NCBI RefSeq assembly: GCF_001277345.1
Contig: NZ_LIUT01000001.1
Span: 2,128,339 to 2,163,393 of the forward strand
Length of the DNA: 35,055 nucleotides
Direction: 5' to 3'
DNA from: Paenibacillus solani
GTDB taxonomy: Bacteria > Bacillota > Bacilli > Paenibacillales > Paenibacillaceae
A model generated the notes under the pieces. That model did no database searches and was not told the DNA's origin. It saw nothing but the letters and a program-made list of their open reading frames with translations. The position numbers and the translations under genes were made by a program. Below, one piece after another: positions 7,371 to 15,681 of the stretch. The stretch's first letter is position 1. Every line of letters begins with the position of its first letter.

Positions 7371-7413
7371 GCGTCCAAAAAAACAACATTAAAAAGGAGC
7401 TAACAAAAAAATC

Positions 7414-8487
7414 ATGATGAATTTAAAAACCTATGGTTACACAGAAATAGAAGCAATCCCTGATGGATTAATCTCCGGCAGAGTGACGGAGCTTCGACGC
7501 GAGCGCTTCACGGTTATGACCGAGCGCGGCGAAGTAATGGCGGTACTCAAAGGGGCGTTCTACCACAGCGCGGAAACGCGCATAGACTTTCCATGCGTCG
7601 GTGATTTTGTCTTGCTGCAGTATAACGAGAGCGGAGATTCTCTCATCGTTACGGTACTGCCCCGCCGTTCCAAGTTCTCGCGCGCGGATTACTCAGGGCA
7701 TGCCGCAGGCTATGCCAAAACCGTGAGGGAACAGGTCGTTGCAACCAACTTTGACTATGTGTTCATCCTCTCTTCTCTGAATTGGGATTTCAATGTTACC
7801 CGTATCATGCGGTACCTGACACAAGCCAGGCAGAGCGGCGGCCAGCCGGTCGTCATCCTGACCAAGGCAGATCTCGTTGAAGATCCTTATCGCTCACTCG
7901 CAGAAGTTACAAATAACATCCCTGATGTGCCAGTCCACGCGATCTGCAGCCATACAGGTATGGGGCTTAACGAACTCAATCCCTACTTGTTGCCTGGTAA
8001 AACAGTCGTATTTCTCGGTATGTCCGGCGTCGGTAAATCGTCTCTGCTCAATGCGTTGATGGAACAGGAAGTCATGAAGGTTCAGGATATCCGGGAGGTC
8101 GACAGCCGAGGGCGGCATACGACAACACACCGTCAACTGTTCATGCTCCCCTCCGGTACGATGGTCATCGATACACCGGGGATGCGTGAGCTTGGACTTA
8201 TTGATGCCGACGAAGGCATACGCGCAAGCTTTACCGATGTGGAGAAGTGGTTCTCGTTATGCCGATTTACAGATTGCCGTCATCAGGCCGAGCCGGGCTG
8301 TGCTGTTCTCGCCGCGCTTGCCGACGGTTCGTTGCTGCGTGAACGCTGGGAGCTTTACGTTGCCCAGCAGCATGAGAATAAGTATGTCCAAGATAAAACG
8401 AGCTACCTCATCGACAAGAGAGCTCGAAACAAAATGATCGCCATGCAGAGCAAGCAAACGAAGAAAAACGGAGGATGGAAGAAATAA
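7414..8487 (+). CDS. rsgA: RsgA-type ribosome small-subunit-dependent GTPase (probably an accessory paralogue)
   Basis: A 357-residue circularly permuted GTPase. An N-terminal OB-fold segment (about 15-105) is followed by G4 VVILTKADL (about 150), G1 P-loop GMSGVGKSS (about 203), G3 IDTPGMRELG, and a C-terminal zinc-binding region with Cys/His in FSLCRFTDCRHQAEPGCAVL. RsgA proteins bind the 30S subunit near the decoding site and help late maturation or clear the A site. A basic tail makes it longer than the roughly 300-residue housekeeping form. ATG at 7414 or 7417; AAAAAGGAG lies about 14 nt upstream, which is long. The regulated leader and the following AAC(3) gene suggest a role under ribosome-targeting antibiotics. 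The housekeeping copy would be elsewhere; that cannot be seen here. Confidence 0.88.
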   Translation: MMNLKTYGYTEIEAIPDGLISGRVTELRRERFTVMTERGEVMAVLKGAFYHSAETRIDFPCVGDFVLLQYNESGDSLIVTVLPRRSKFSRADYSGHAAGYAKTVREQVVATNFDYVFILSSLNWDFNVTRIMRYLTQARQSGGQPVVILTKADLVEDPYRSLAEVTNNIPDVPVHAICSHTGMGLNELNPYLLPGKTVVFLGMSGVGKSSLLNALMEQEVMKVQDIREVDSRGRHTTTHRQLFMLPSGTMVIDTPGMRELGLIDADEGIRASFTDVEKWFSLCRFTDCRHQAEPGCAVLAALADGSLLRERWELYVAQQHENKYVQDKTSYLIDKRARNKMIAMQSKQTKKNGGWKK

Positions 8488-8550
8488 AAGACAGCCGATA
8501 TCGTAAAGGATTCGTTTCTGAAACGTAACTGTCGTCTTCATAAAACTCAT

Positions 8551-8579
8551 TTGTATAATACAGATCTTTTATGTATAAT
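8551..8579 (+). promoter_or_regulatory. Possible promoter upstream of the AAC(3) gene
   Basis: Two TATAAT boxes occur at 8554-8559 and 8574-8579. For the second, TTGTAT (8551-8556) lies 17 bp upstream. Both -35 matches are weak. Transcription from here would pass through the hairpin at 8641-8671 before the AAC(3) start. Confidence 0.35.
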
Positions 8580-8640
8580 TCGGGAAGGAACTTCATTTTA
8601 TAACATAAGGGCTATGCTTTTCTGGCGAGCAGCCAGTAAC

Positions 8641-8671
8641 AACCCCGCTCATGCAGCGGGGTTGTTTTTTT
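8641..8671 (+). terminator. Intrinsic terminator or attenuator between rsgA and AAC(3)
   Basis: AACCCCGCT (8641-8649), a 5-nt loop and AGCGGGGTT (8655-8663) form a perfect 9-bp GC-rich stem followed by G and seven T. It lies 153 nt after the rsgA stop and 26 nt before the AAC(3) start. It may end the rsgA transcript, or, if the upstream TATAAT boxes are used, act as an attenuator. Confidence 0.85.
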
Positions 8672-8697
8672 ATGTTGTCATATCGGGAGGGATTCGC

Positions 8698-9507
8698 ATG
8701 ATGGAGGAGCAGGCAATACAGTCAAGAATAATTTTAACGAAGCAAGATCTTATCGAACAGCTCGGACGGTGCGGGGTGTCAGCAGGACAGACCTTAATCG
8801 TTCATACTTCTTTGAAAAGTCTCGGTTATGTCGTAGGCGGAGCGGAAACGTTGATCCGTGCACTGCTCACAATCATTGGAGAGCAAGGGACCGTGATGAT
8901 GCCAGCGCAAACGTGGAAAAATCTTGATCCGGTGACCGGCGTTCACTGGGATGCAGAAGAAGCTTGGTGGCCGATTATCCGGGAACAATGGCCCGCTTAC
9001 GATAAGGCAGTCACTCCGGCGATCGGGATGGGCGTTGTCGCCGAGATGCTCCGAACATGGCCGGGAGCGCGGCGCTCCGATCATCCGGCACGATCTTTCG
9101 CGGCCGTCGGCAAGCATGCGGAATATTTGACGGAAAGCCACGATTTGAGCAATATTTTTGGCCAAGGCTCCCCTCTCGACAAGCTGTACGTACTGGATGG
9201 CTATGTACTACTCATCGGTGTCGGGCATGACAAGAATACCTCGCTCCATCTCGCGGAGACCAGGGCCAATTTTTCCGGAAAGACATATGCTGATGAAAGC
9301 AGTGCCATGATTATTGACGGACAGCGTAGGTGGGTGACCTATTCGACGCAAGTGGTTGATGATCGGGATTTTGTGCGGTTGGGCGCCGAGTTCGAGCAGG
9401 AACATCGTGTCACTGTGCATCAGGTAGGAAACGCATTTGTCCGGCTGATCCGCCAAAGACAGCTGGTTGACTGGGCAGCCACATGGATGGAGCGTAACCG
9501 GGTGTAA
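8698..9507 (+). CDS. AAC(3)-family N-acetyltransferase (aminoglycoside 3-N-acetyltransferase-like)
   Basis: A 269-residue protein of the usual AAC(3) length. It shows the family core: LIVHTSLKSLGYVVGGAETL near residue 40, GTVMMPAQTW, RSDHPARSFAAVGKHAEYL with the conserved His, FGQGSPLDKLYVLDGYVLLI, and a C-terminal IRQRQLVDWAATW. AAC(3) enzymes transfer acetyl from acetyl-CoA to the 3-amino group of 2-deoxystreptamine drugs. Some chromosomal Bacillus homologues (YokD/BA2930 type) have weak or unknown drug activity, so resistance is not certain. ATG 8698 is chosen because GGGAGGG lies about 7 nt upstream; the frame stays open upstream to 8551 through the terminator hairpin, without a better ribosome binding site. 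Confidence 0.9.
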   Translation: MMEEQAIQSRIILTKQDLIEQLGRCGVSAGQTLIVHTSLKSLGYVVGGAETLIRALLTIIGEQGTVMMPAQTWKNLDPVTGVHWDAEEAWWPIIREQWPAYDKAVTPAIGMGVVAEMLRTWPGARRSDHPARSFAAVGKHAEYLTESHDLSNIFGQGSPLDKLYVLDGYVLLIGVGHDKNTSLHLAETRANFSGKTYADESSAMIIDGQRRWVTYSTQVVDDRDFVRLGAEFEQEHRVTVHQVGNAFVRLIRQRQLVDWAATWMERNRV

Positions 9508-9516
9508 GGATAGGAA

Positions 9517-9565
9517 AAGGCATATGCGGAGAGCGCGCGCCATGCGACTTCTCTGCATATGCCTT
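9517..9565. terminator. Bidirectional terminator hairpin after AAC(3)
   Basis: Arms AAGGCATATGC (9517-9527) and GCATATGCCTT (9555-9565) are perfectly complementary and the stem extends inward by GAGA/TCTC. On the minus strand it ends with TTTTCC; on the plus strand a T-rich stretch follows. It separates AAC(3) from the convergent aldo/keto reductase operon. Confidence 0.75.
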
Positions 9566-9652
9566 CGGTATCTTTTGAGTTTATTTAGCTAAAAAGAAAA
9601 GTTCCATTAACCGGCCCGTACAGCATTTATTGTCAGGAAATTGTCAAGAGGG

Positions 9653-10648
9653 TTATAAAGTACCGACAACGGGATGTGGAACATATGGTTCTTCAAGGTA
9701 TTTAACCTCGTCCGAAGCTAACATAATAGAAAGTGCCCCTACAGCATCTTCTAGGTGACTTACTTTTGTTGCACCAACGATCGGAGCTGTAACAGGTTGT
9801 TTTTGAAGTAGCCAAGCGAGTGCAATTTGAGAGCGAGAAACATTATGTTTTTGCGCGAGTTCAGAAACACGGTCAATAATTGCCTGATCAGCAATCATCA
9901 TGCTATCATATTTTGATTTTTGAGTTTGATCCGTTTCGGAACGATGCGTTTTTTCTGAATTGTCACGCGTGAGTCTTCCCGAAGCAAGGGGACTATATGG
10001 AATGACGCCAATTCCTTGATCAAGGCAAAGCGGTAGCATTTCGCGCTCTTCCTCGCGGTAGATAAGGTTCATATGATTTTGCATGCTAACAAATTTTGTC
10101 CAACCATTTTTCTCTGCAACAAGATTTGCTTTTAAAAATTGCCAAGCATACATCGCGGAAGCTCCAATATATCTCACCTTTCCAGATTTCACAAGGTCAT
10201 GTAAAGCCTCCATCGTTTCTTCAATCGGAGTATTATAATCCCAGCGGTGAATTTGGTAAAGATCAACATAATCCGTGCCCAGTCTTTTGAGACTATTATC
10301 AATTTCTCTCATAATTGCTTTTCGGGAAAGCCCCTTTGAATTTGGAATATTACTATTTAAAGAATTGCCCATTGGAAAATAAACTTTTGTAGCTATAACA
10401 ATTTCATCACGATTTGCATATTCTTTTAACACTCGCCCGAGAATTTCTTCGCTAGTTCCATCGCTGTATACATTCGCCGTATCAAAAAAATTAATCCCTA
10501 GTTCGAGGGCTTTTCTTATAATAGGACGACTATTCTCTTCATTCTGCACCCAGGGATGAACCCACCGTTCGGCAATTCCAATTCCCATTGTGCCGAGGCA
10601 AATCTGTGATACATCTAATCCTGAATTTCCTAATTTCACATATTCCAT
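9653..10648 (-). CDS. Aldo/keto reductase (Tas/IolS-like group)
   Basis: A 331-residue NAD(P)H-dependent oxidoreductase with the complete catalytic tetrad: Asp56 and Tyr61 in FFDTANVYSDG, Lys88 in VIATKVYFP and His134 in LYQIHRWD. The C-terminal cofactor segment ends PIVGATKVSHLEDAVGALS, typical of the tetrameric or monomeric AKRs that reduce aldehydes and ketones. AGGAGG lies 8 nt before the ATG. It starts 26 nt after the stop of the second aldo/keto reductase and is the promoter-distal gene of that pair. Confidence 0.93.
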   Translation of the reverse strand: MEYVKLGNSGLDVSQICLGTMGIGIAERWVHPWVQNEENSRPIIRKALELGINFFDTANVYSDGTSEEILGRVLKEYANRDEIVIATKVYFPMGNSLNSNIPNSKGLSRKAIMREIDNSLKRLGTDYVDLYQIHRWDYNTPIEETMEALHDLVKSGKVRYIGASAMYAWQFLKANLVAEKNGWTKFVSMQNHMNLIYREEEREMLPLCLDQGIGVIPYSPLASGRLTRDNSEKTHRSETDQTQKSKYDSMMIADQAIIDRVSELAQKHNVSRSQIALAWLLQKQPVTAPIVGATKVSHLEDAVGALSIMLASDEVKYLEEPYVPHPVVGTL

Positions 10649-10674
10649 TTCTCAAACCTCCTAAATTTTATGAT

Positions 10675-11544
<870 letters not shown>

Positions 11545-11629
11545 TTACATGTTGAATATCTGTTATTTTTCCATTGTATATTCTGCAATTATAATAGGAT
11601 CATCTAGAGGGAGTACAAAGGAGAAGCTT

Positions 11630-12547
11630 ATGATTGAACAAGTATATAGACAAAGAGTTGAGCTCACCAAAATCATAGAGATACACACTGGACTGGACGG
11701 TACTCAAATGACGGCTATACCCTCTTTATTTTTCTCCCGTTACTCTAATCATACTGGACCAAATTACGGAGTTCACAAGCCTTCCTTATGCATTGTCGTT
11801 CAAGGGATGAAAGAGGTATTGCTTTCACAGGAGCGCTTCAGGTACGGTCCTGCCGATTACCTGGTTGCATCCGTTAATCTGCCAATTACCGGACAGGTCA
11901 CCGAAGCGTCTTCTGAAGTACCTTATCTGGCTCTCAAACTTGAATTCACCCCCAGTGAAATATTGGAGGTGTTACGTGAATTCGAAATGGGAATCGAAAA
12001 GAAAGAGAATACCAAACGAGGAATGTATGTCAGTAGAATAGAGCCATCTTTGCTAGACTCAGTAACAAGATTAGCTCGTTTGCTGGAGACTCCAAAAGAT
12101 ATTAAAGTACTTGCCCCTCTAATTAGGAAAGAAATCATCTATAGAGTTCTGCAAGGAGAACATGGAGGAATGTTAAAACAAATAGCCATAGAAGGAAGTT
12201 CCACAAATCAAATCAGTGACGTGATTCGACATATCATGAATAACTATGAAAAGTCTTTTAAGATTGAGGAACTTACGGAAATAGCAAATATGAGTGTTTC
12301 TTCTCTACATCGGCACTTTAAAGAGGTAACAGCAATGAGCCCCATTCAATTTCAAAAACAACTGAGACTTCAAGAAGCTCGGAGCCTGTTATTATCCGAA
12401 TCAGAGGATGCGGCAGATATTGCATTCCGGGTTGGCTATGAAAGTCCATCACAGTTTAGCCGTGAGTATTCGCGTATGTTTGGCTTACCACCTAAAGAAG
12501 ATGTAAAGCGATTGAGAGAACACCAAGATAAAACGATAAACCTTTGA
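11630..12547 (+). CDS. AraC-family regulator, AraC_N type (YqhC-like)
   Basis: A 305-residue protein. Residues about 25-175 form the AraC_N-type sensor domain (GPNYGVHKPSLCIVVQGMKE, YLVASVNLPITGQVTEASSE). Residues about 205-295 form the two HTH motifs (FKIEELTEIANMSVSSLHRH followed by FKEVTAMSPIQFQKQLRLQ, then DIAFRVGYESPSQFSREY). ATG 11630 is chosen because AAAGGAG lies 6 nt before it; the long upstream extension crosses the divergent gene's start. The same arrangement, AraC_N regulator beside dkgA-like reductase, controls aldehyde detoxification in enterobacteria. Confidence 0.9.
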   Translation: MIEQVYRQRVELTKIIEIHTGLDGTQMTAIPSLFFSRYSNHTGPNYGVHKPSLCIVVQGMKEVLLSQERFRYGPADYLVASVNLPITGQVTEASSEVPYLALKLEFTPSEILEVLREFEMGIEKKENTKRGMYVSRIEPSLLDSVTRLARLLETPKDIKVLAPLIRKEIIYRVLQGEHGGMLKQIAIEGSSTNQISDVIRHIMNNYEKSFKIEELTEIANMSVSSLHRHFKEVTAMSPIQFQKQLRLQEARSLLLSESEDAADIAFRVGYESPSQFSREYSRMFGLPPKEDVKRLREHQDKTINL

Positions 12548-12548
12548 A

Positions 12549-12576
12549 CCCCCTTCCTTATGGTAGGGGGCTTTTT
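12549..12576 (+). terminator. Intrinsic terminator after the YqhC-like gene
   Basis: CCCCCT pairs with AGGGGG, with a further CC/GG inside, around a TTAT loop, followed by CTTTTT. It begins 2 nt after the stop codon. Confidence 0.88.
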
Positions 12577-12638
12577 GTGTATAGGAAATGGACAACGATC
12601 GTTCTTGATACAGCTTCTTAATGAACTGCTAATCCGTA

Positions 12639-13424
12639 TTATGGCTCAATAACTTGTCTCCCCACATTCACATCGTCTACCTTCCATTTGCCATCAACAA
12701 ATTTATAAAATACATAACGATCAACGAGCTCGAGATGGGTAGGGCCACTTTCAAAATAAGCAGATTGGTGCATTCTCGCCGCAGTGGTGCTGCTATAGGT
12801 AATATCGGCTTTTTTTGTTAGTATGGCGTTATTTTTAATGCCTTTACTGTGAATAATCTTGTTTATAAATGAGTCAGTGAAATAAGGTCTGAAATATGTT
12901 CGAATTTGAGAGAAGTTTGAGAGATCGGTGGCTTCATTTATCTTTTCATTAAGTGTGTCTACTCTGTCCTGACTCATTCTCCAAGCTTTAATCGGTTCTG
13001 TATGGATAAAGACCTGTGCTAGACCGATTGTAATGGTTGCTTTTCGTTCTTGTTCGGACCACAGCGCTGTACCGCCAAAGGTTTCAGCAAAAAAACGCGC
13101 TGGAATATAGGTGATTCCATTATCGATTTTTGCAGGCACCTCAAGGCTGAGAGTAGCGTTATTTAATAATGCAGTGCGCGAATTAACTTCTAGTACTAGC
13201 TTTCTTTTGCCACGTATAATCGTAATGCTTTTTTTTGCCTGGTTCCAAGTGACTTCTGAATCGAAACTTTCTGAAACAGCACGTAGTGGAATCAGTATTC
13301 GTCCATTTTCAATCTTCCCATTGTCAACCGTATTCGAAATATCATTGGCGAGGCTTAGCGCCGGGTTACCGATTAGTAAGGTACACGCTAAAGATAGTGT
13401 TAGCGCAATTTTTGATTTATTCAT
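12639..13424 (-). CDS. Secreted stalk-domain (copper amine oxidase N-terminal-like) protein
   Basis: A 261-residue protein with a signal peptide (MNKSKIALTLSLACTLLIGN, cut near ALSLA-ND). Residues about 35-135 contain the repeated stalk unit: GRILIPLRAVSESFDSEVTW and ITYIPARFFAETFGGTALW, each followed by a KSITI or KATITI strand. The C-terminal half (about 140-261) has a folded alpha/beta look (AWRMSQDRVDTLNEKINEAT, YFRPYFTDSFINKIIHSKG, YVFYKFVDGKWKVDDVNVG) reminiscent of NTF2-like or SH3-like extracellular domains, but I do not recognise it. Such stalk proteins are abundant in Paenibacillaceae. Likely at the cell surface; no enzyme residues are visible. Confidence 0.8.
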   Translation of the reverse strand: MNKSKIALTLSLACTLLIGNPALSLANDISNTVDNGKIENGRILIPLRAVSESFDSEVTWNQAKKSITIIRGKRKLVLEVNSRTALLNNATLSLEVPAKIDNGITYIPARFFAETFGGTALWSEQERKATITIGLAQVFIHTEPIKAWRMSQDRVDTLNEKINEATDLSNFSQIRTYFRPYFTDSFINKIIHSKGIKNNAILTKKADITYSSTTAARMHQSAYFESGPTHLELVDRYVFYKFVDGKWKVDDVNVGRQVIEP

Positions 13425-13641
13425 AGATGATTACTCCCTACGGTTCTAGAAAATTCTTGATCCTAGTTAAATTTTGTAGTCAAATTTTTTGCGAAATGCT
13501 CATCAGTTAGGTTAACGCAATTTAAATGGATAATGTTGCAGATTTTAATAAGAAATACACCAATCATGTAATATACGAATCAGGAGAAAATGTATGAATC
13601 AATTAATTCTAAATATGAATTATTCGAACCATACTAAAAAC

Positions 13642-13667
13642 AAAAAAACCGCAACTTATGCGGTTTT
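13642..13667 (-). terminator. Intrinsic terminator after marR
   Basis: AAAACCGCA (13645-13653) pairs with TGCGGTTTT (13659-13667); on the minus strand the stem runs into seven T. It follows the MarR gene by about 30 nt. Confidence 0.85.
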
Positions 13668-13698
13668 TAATGTAATATTTCATAAGGAATCGTCTTCT

Positions 13699-14127
13699 TT
13701 ATATACGCTCATTGATTTTGATTAACAATTTCTTTAAGACTTGCTTCTCTTCGTCGGTAAGGACTTGAACGATATCCTCCTCCACCATTTGGAAAGAGTC
13801 TTGAAAATTTTCTATCAGTTCAACCCCTTTTGGCAATACATATATATTTTTTTGCCGTTCATTATTGGCTGGAATTTTACGCTCGATGAACCCTTTTTGC
13901 TCTAGACCTTGAAGCATGCTCGTAATGCTGGCCCCACGTAGATGAAACCGATCTGCAAGGTCCTTTTGAATAATTTGATTACTTTGATTCTCATAAATAT
14001 ATTCAATTACTTTTCCTTGTTGAGCATTTAACCCCAGTTCTTTTATACTCTCGTCCGCTCTTTTCTTTAACTTAAGACCGATAATCTGAAACAAATCCAG
14101 ATAAGGTGTATCCTTTCGGGATTGCAT
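13699..14127 (-). CDS. MarR-family transcriptional repressor
   Basis: A 142-residue winged-helix protein. The HTH lies at about residues 55-75 (IIQKDLADRFHLRGASITSM) and the wing contains GFIERKIPANNERQKNIYVL. Flanking N- and C-terminal helices match the usual dimerisation region. An ATG with GGGGAGGAGG about 9 nt upstream supports the start. It is divergent from an amidohydrolase, and two near-identical palindromes in the shared region fit binding sites of this protein, so repression of itself and the amidohydrolase with release by a ligand, perhaps the enzyme's substrate, is the simplest reading. Confidence 0.92.
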   Translation of the reverse strand: MQSRKDTPYLDLFQIIGLKLKKRADESIKELGLNAQQGKVIEYIYENQSNQIIQKDLADRFHLRGASITSMLQGLEQKGFIERKIPANNERQKNIYVLPKGVELIENFQDSFQMVEEDIVQVLTDEEKQVLKKLLIKINERI

Positions 14128-14150
14128 AGTCTTCCTCCTCCCCTATTATT

Positions 14151-14164
14151 GTTAGAAACCTAAT
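14151..14164. promoter_or_regulatory. Probable MarR operator 1 (marR side)
   Basis: GTTAGAAACCTAAT differs at two positions from the palindrome at 14223-14236. It sits at the predicted marR transcription start, about 25 nt before the start codon. Confidence 0.6.
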
Positions 14165-14172
14165 TGTAAGTA

Positions 14173-14201
14173 ATTAAACTATACAGTGACCCTATTGTCA
14201 A
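14173..14201 (-). promoter_or_regulatory. marR promoter
   Basis: On the minus strand TTGACA (14196-14201), a 17-bp spacer and TTTAAT (14173-14178). Operator 1 follows directly downstream. Confidence 0.7.
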
Positions 14202-14216
14202 AAAAATATTAGTTTA

Positions 14217-14245
14217 TTGACAGTTAGGAACCTAACAGTTATACT
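14217..14245 (+). promoter_or_regulatory. Amidohydrolase promoter
   Basis: A consensus TTGACA (14217-14222), a 17-bp spacer (14223-14239) and TATACT (14240-14245). The spacer contains the perfect palindrome of operator 2. Confidence 0.88.
14223..14236. promoter_or_regulatory. Probable MarR operator 2 (amidohydrolase side)
   Basis: GTTAGGAACCTAAC is a palindrome (GTTAGG-AA-CCTAAC) lying wholly between the -35 and -10 boxes, where bound repressor would exclude RNA polymerase. Confidence 0.75.
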
Positions 14246-14283
14246 CCGAATTGTTGAACAACAAACACCTGGGAGGAAATCAA

Positions 14284-15594
14284 ATGGAGAATATAACTCG
14301 AAACGCTGCGTTAGAACAAGTTACGGCGATTACAAATGTACGTATCTTTGATGGAAATCAGATTATTGCGCCTAGACATATTGTCATTAAAGGGGAGTCC
14401 ATTATTTCAGTAGGCGGAGATTTTCCGGCCGATGCAACGATTATCGATGGGGAAAATGGGACTCTACTGCCTGGGCTGATTGATGCACATGTGCACACTT
14501 CAATCGGTGGATTACGAGATGCCTTAAAATTCGGTGTTACAACCGAACTCGAAATGAACGGCGATTTTACTAAAAGAGGGCGCGAGATTCAGTTAAAAAA
14601 TGTGAATGACGTCGCAGATGTTCGTTCTGCTGGTACAGCCATCACCGCTCCGGGCGGACACCCAGATGAATTACTGCCGGATGGAGATGAAATACCGGAA
14701 TTCGTATTAAAGGAACTAGAGAAGTTATCGGAGGAAGACCGGGAAGCGATGTTGGCCGCATACGCTCACGATCACGAAGAAATACCGCAAGTGACGACAG
14801 TTGAAGAAGCGATTAAACATGTGCATACCCAAGTGGAGAACGGAGCCGATTATATTAAAATTATGATTGAAGAAGGATCGGTCATGGGTGCACCTGGCCT
14901 GCCTGTATTAAGCGACGAGATTCTAAAAGCAGCCGTGACAGAGGCCCACAAGTTCGATAAGCTGGTCATCGCCCACGTCTTGACGGCTCTTTCATCGCAA
15001 GAAGCCATCGATTTTGGAGTCGATGGCTTGGGACACTTGTTTATCGACAGACCCGAGTATACGTCCGAGTTAGTGAAATCCATAGCGGATTCAGGCGCTT
15101 TTGTTACACCGTGCTTGGTGTTGAATTCATCGATTATTGGAAATCCGGCATCGGAATTGGCAAATGATCCACGTGTTCATTCCAAATTAAGTCCAGATTG
15201 GATCGATATTTTGAACTCAAGCTTCAATACGTACCCGCAAGGCAATATGGAGAACAGCTTTAAGAATGTGATGGACCTTCACCGTGCCGGAGTTGATATT
15301 CTGGTAGGGACGGATGTCGCGCCGGTTCCCGTTCCGAACCTTGGTGGCCTTGCTCATGGGGCCAGTGTCCACCATGAAATGCAGCTGCTGGTGAAGGCCG
15401 GGCTCACTCCGCTTGAAGCTCTTCAGTCGGCTACTTCCAAACCGGCCCGCTGTTTTGGTCTACACGATCGCGGCCGTATTACCGAAGGCGCTCGCGCTGA
15501 TCTTATTCTCGTAGACGGTGATCCGATCAATAATATTTCGGATACCTTGTCGATCAAATCTGTGTGGTTCAATGGTTCACAGCAACTAGGTTAA
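14284..15594 (+). CDS. Metal-dependent amidohydrolase (imidazolonepropionase/prolidase-like)
   Basis: A 436-residue protein of the amidohydrolase superfamily. Metal ligands are visible: His69 and His71 in LIDAHVHTS, the probable carboxylated Lys in YIKIMIEEGS, His in VIAHVLTALS and GLGHLFID, and the late Asp in ILVGTDVAP. The C-terminal ARADLILVDGDPINNI is the small beta-sandwich typical of the family. It probably hydrolyses a C-N bond in a cyclic amide, dipeptide or xenobiotic; the substrate is not predictable. ATG 14284 follows GGGAGG by 7 nt; an upstream in-frame ATG at 14251 has no ribosome binding site. Controlled by the divergent MarR through a spacer-located operator. Confidence 0.92.
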   Translation: MENITRNAALEQVTAITNVRIFDGNQIIAPRHIVIKGESIISVGGDFPADATIIDGENGTLLPGLIDAHVHTSIGGLRDALKFGVTTELEMNGDFTKRGREIQLKNVNDVADVRSAGTAITAPGGHPDELLPDGDEIPEFVLKELEKLSEEDREAMLAAYAHDHEEIPQVTTVEEAIKHVHTQVENGADYIKIMIEEGSVMGAPGLPVLSDEILKAAVTEAHKFDKLVIAHVLTALSSQEAIDFGVDGLGHLFIDRPEYTSELVKSIADSGAFVTPCLVLNSSIIGNPASELANDPRVHSKLSPDWIDILNSSFNTYPQGNMENSFKNVMDLHRAGVDILVGTDVAPVPVPNLGGLAHGASVHHEMQLLVKAGLTPLEALQSATSKPARCFGLHDRGRITEGARADLILVDGDPINNISDTLSIKSVWFNGSQQLG

Positions 15595-15620
15595 TCAGAT
15601 TCGGTCTCCGAATCAACCAT

Positions 15621-15661
15621 AAAAAAGAAGCCCGGCGCTCTTTGCAAGCGTCGGGCTTCCT
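15621..15661. terminator. Terminator shared by the convergent amidohydrolase and LPMO genes
   Basis: GAAGCCCGGCGCT (15627-15639) pairs with AGCGTCGGGCTTC (15647-15659) with one wobble. On the minus strand it is followed by TTTTTTATGG, so it is strongest for the LPMO gene; the plus-strand tail is CTGTTCTT. Confidence 0.85.
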
Positions 15662-15681
15662 GTTCTTCTAAAGCCTTTAGT

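Noticed and set aside
13594..13725. Plus-strand 43-codon ORF (begins MNQLILNMNYSNHTKNKK) with AGGAG 7 nt upstream
   Set aside because: It runs through the marR terminator hairpin and into the 3' end of marR on the opposite strand; composition is AT-driven. The ribosome binding site may be chance. Conservation would be needed to call it.
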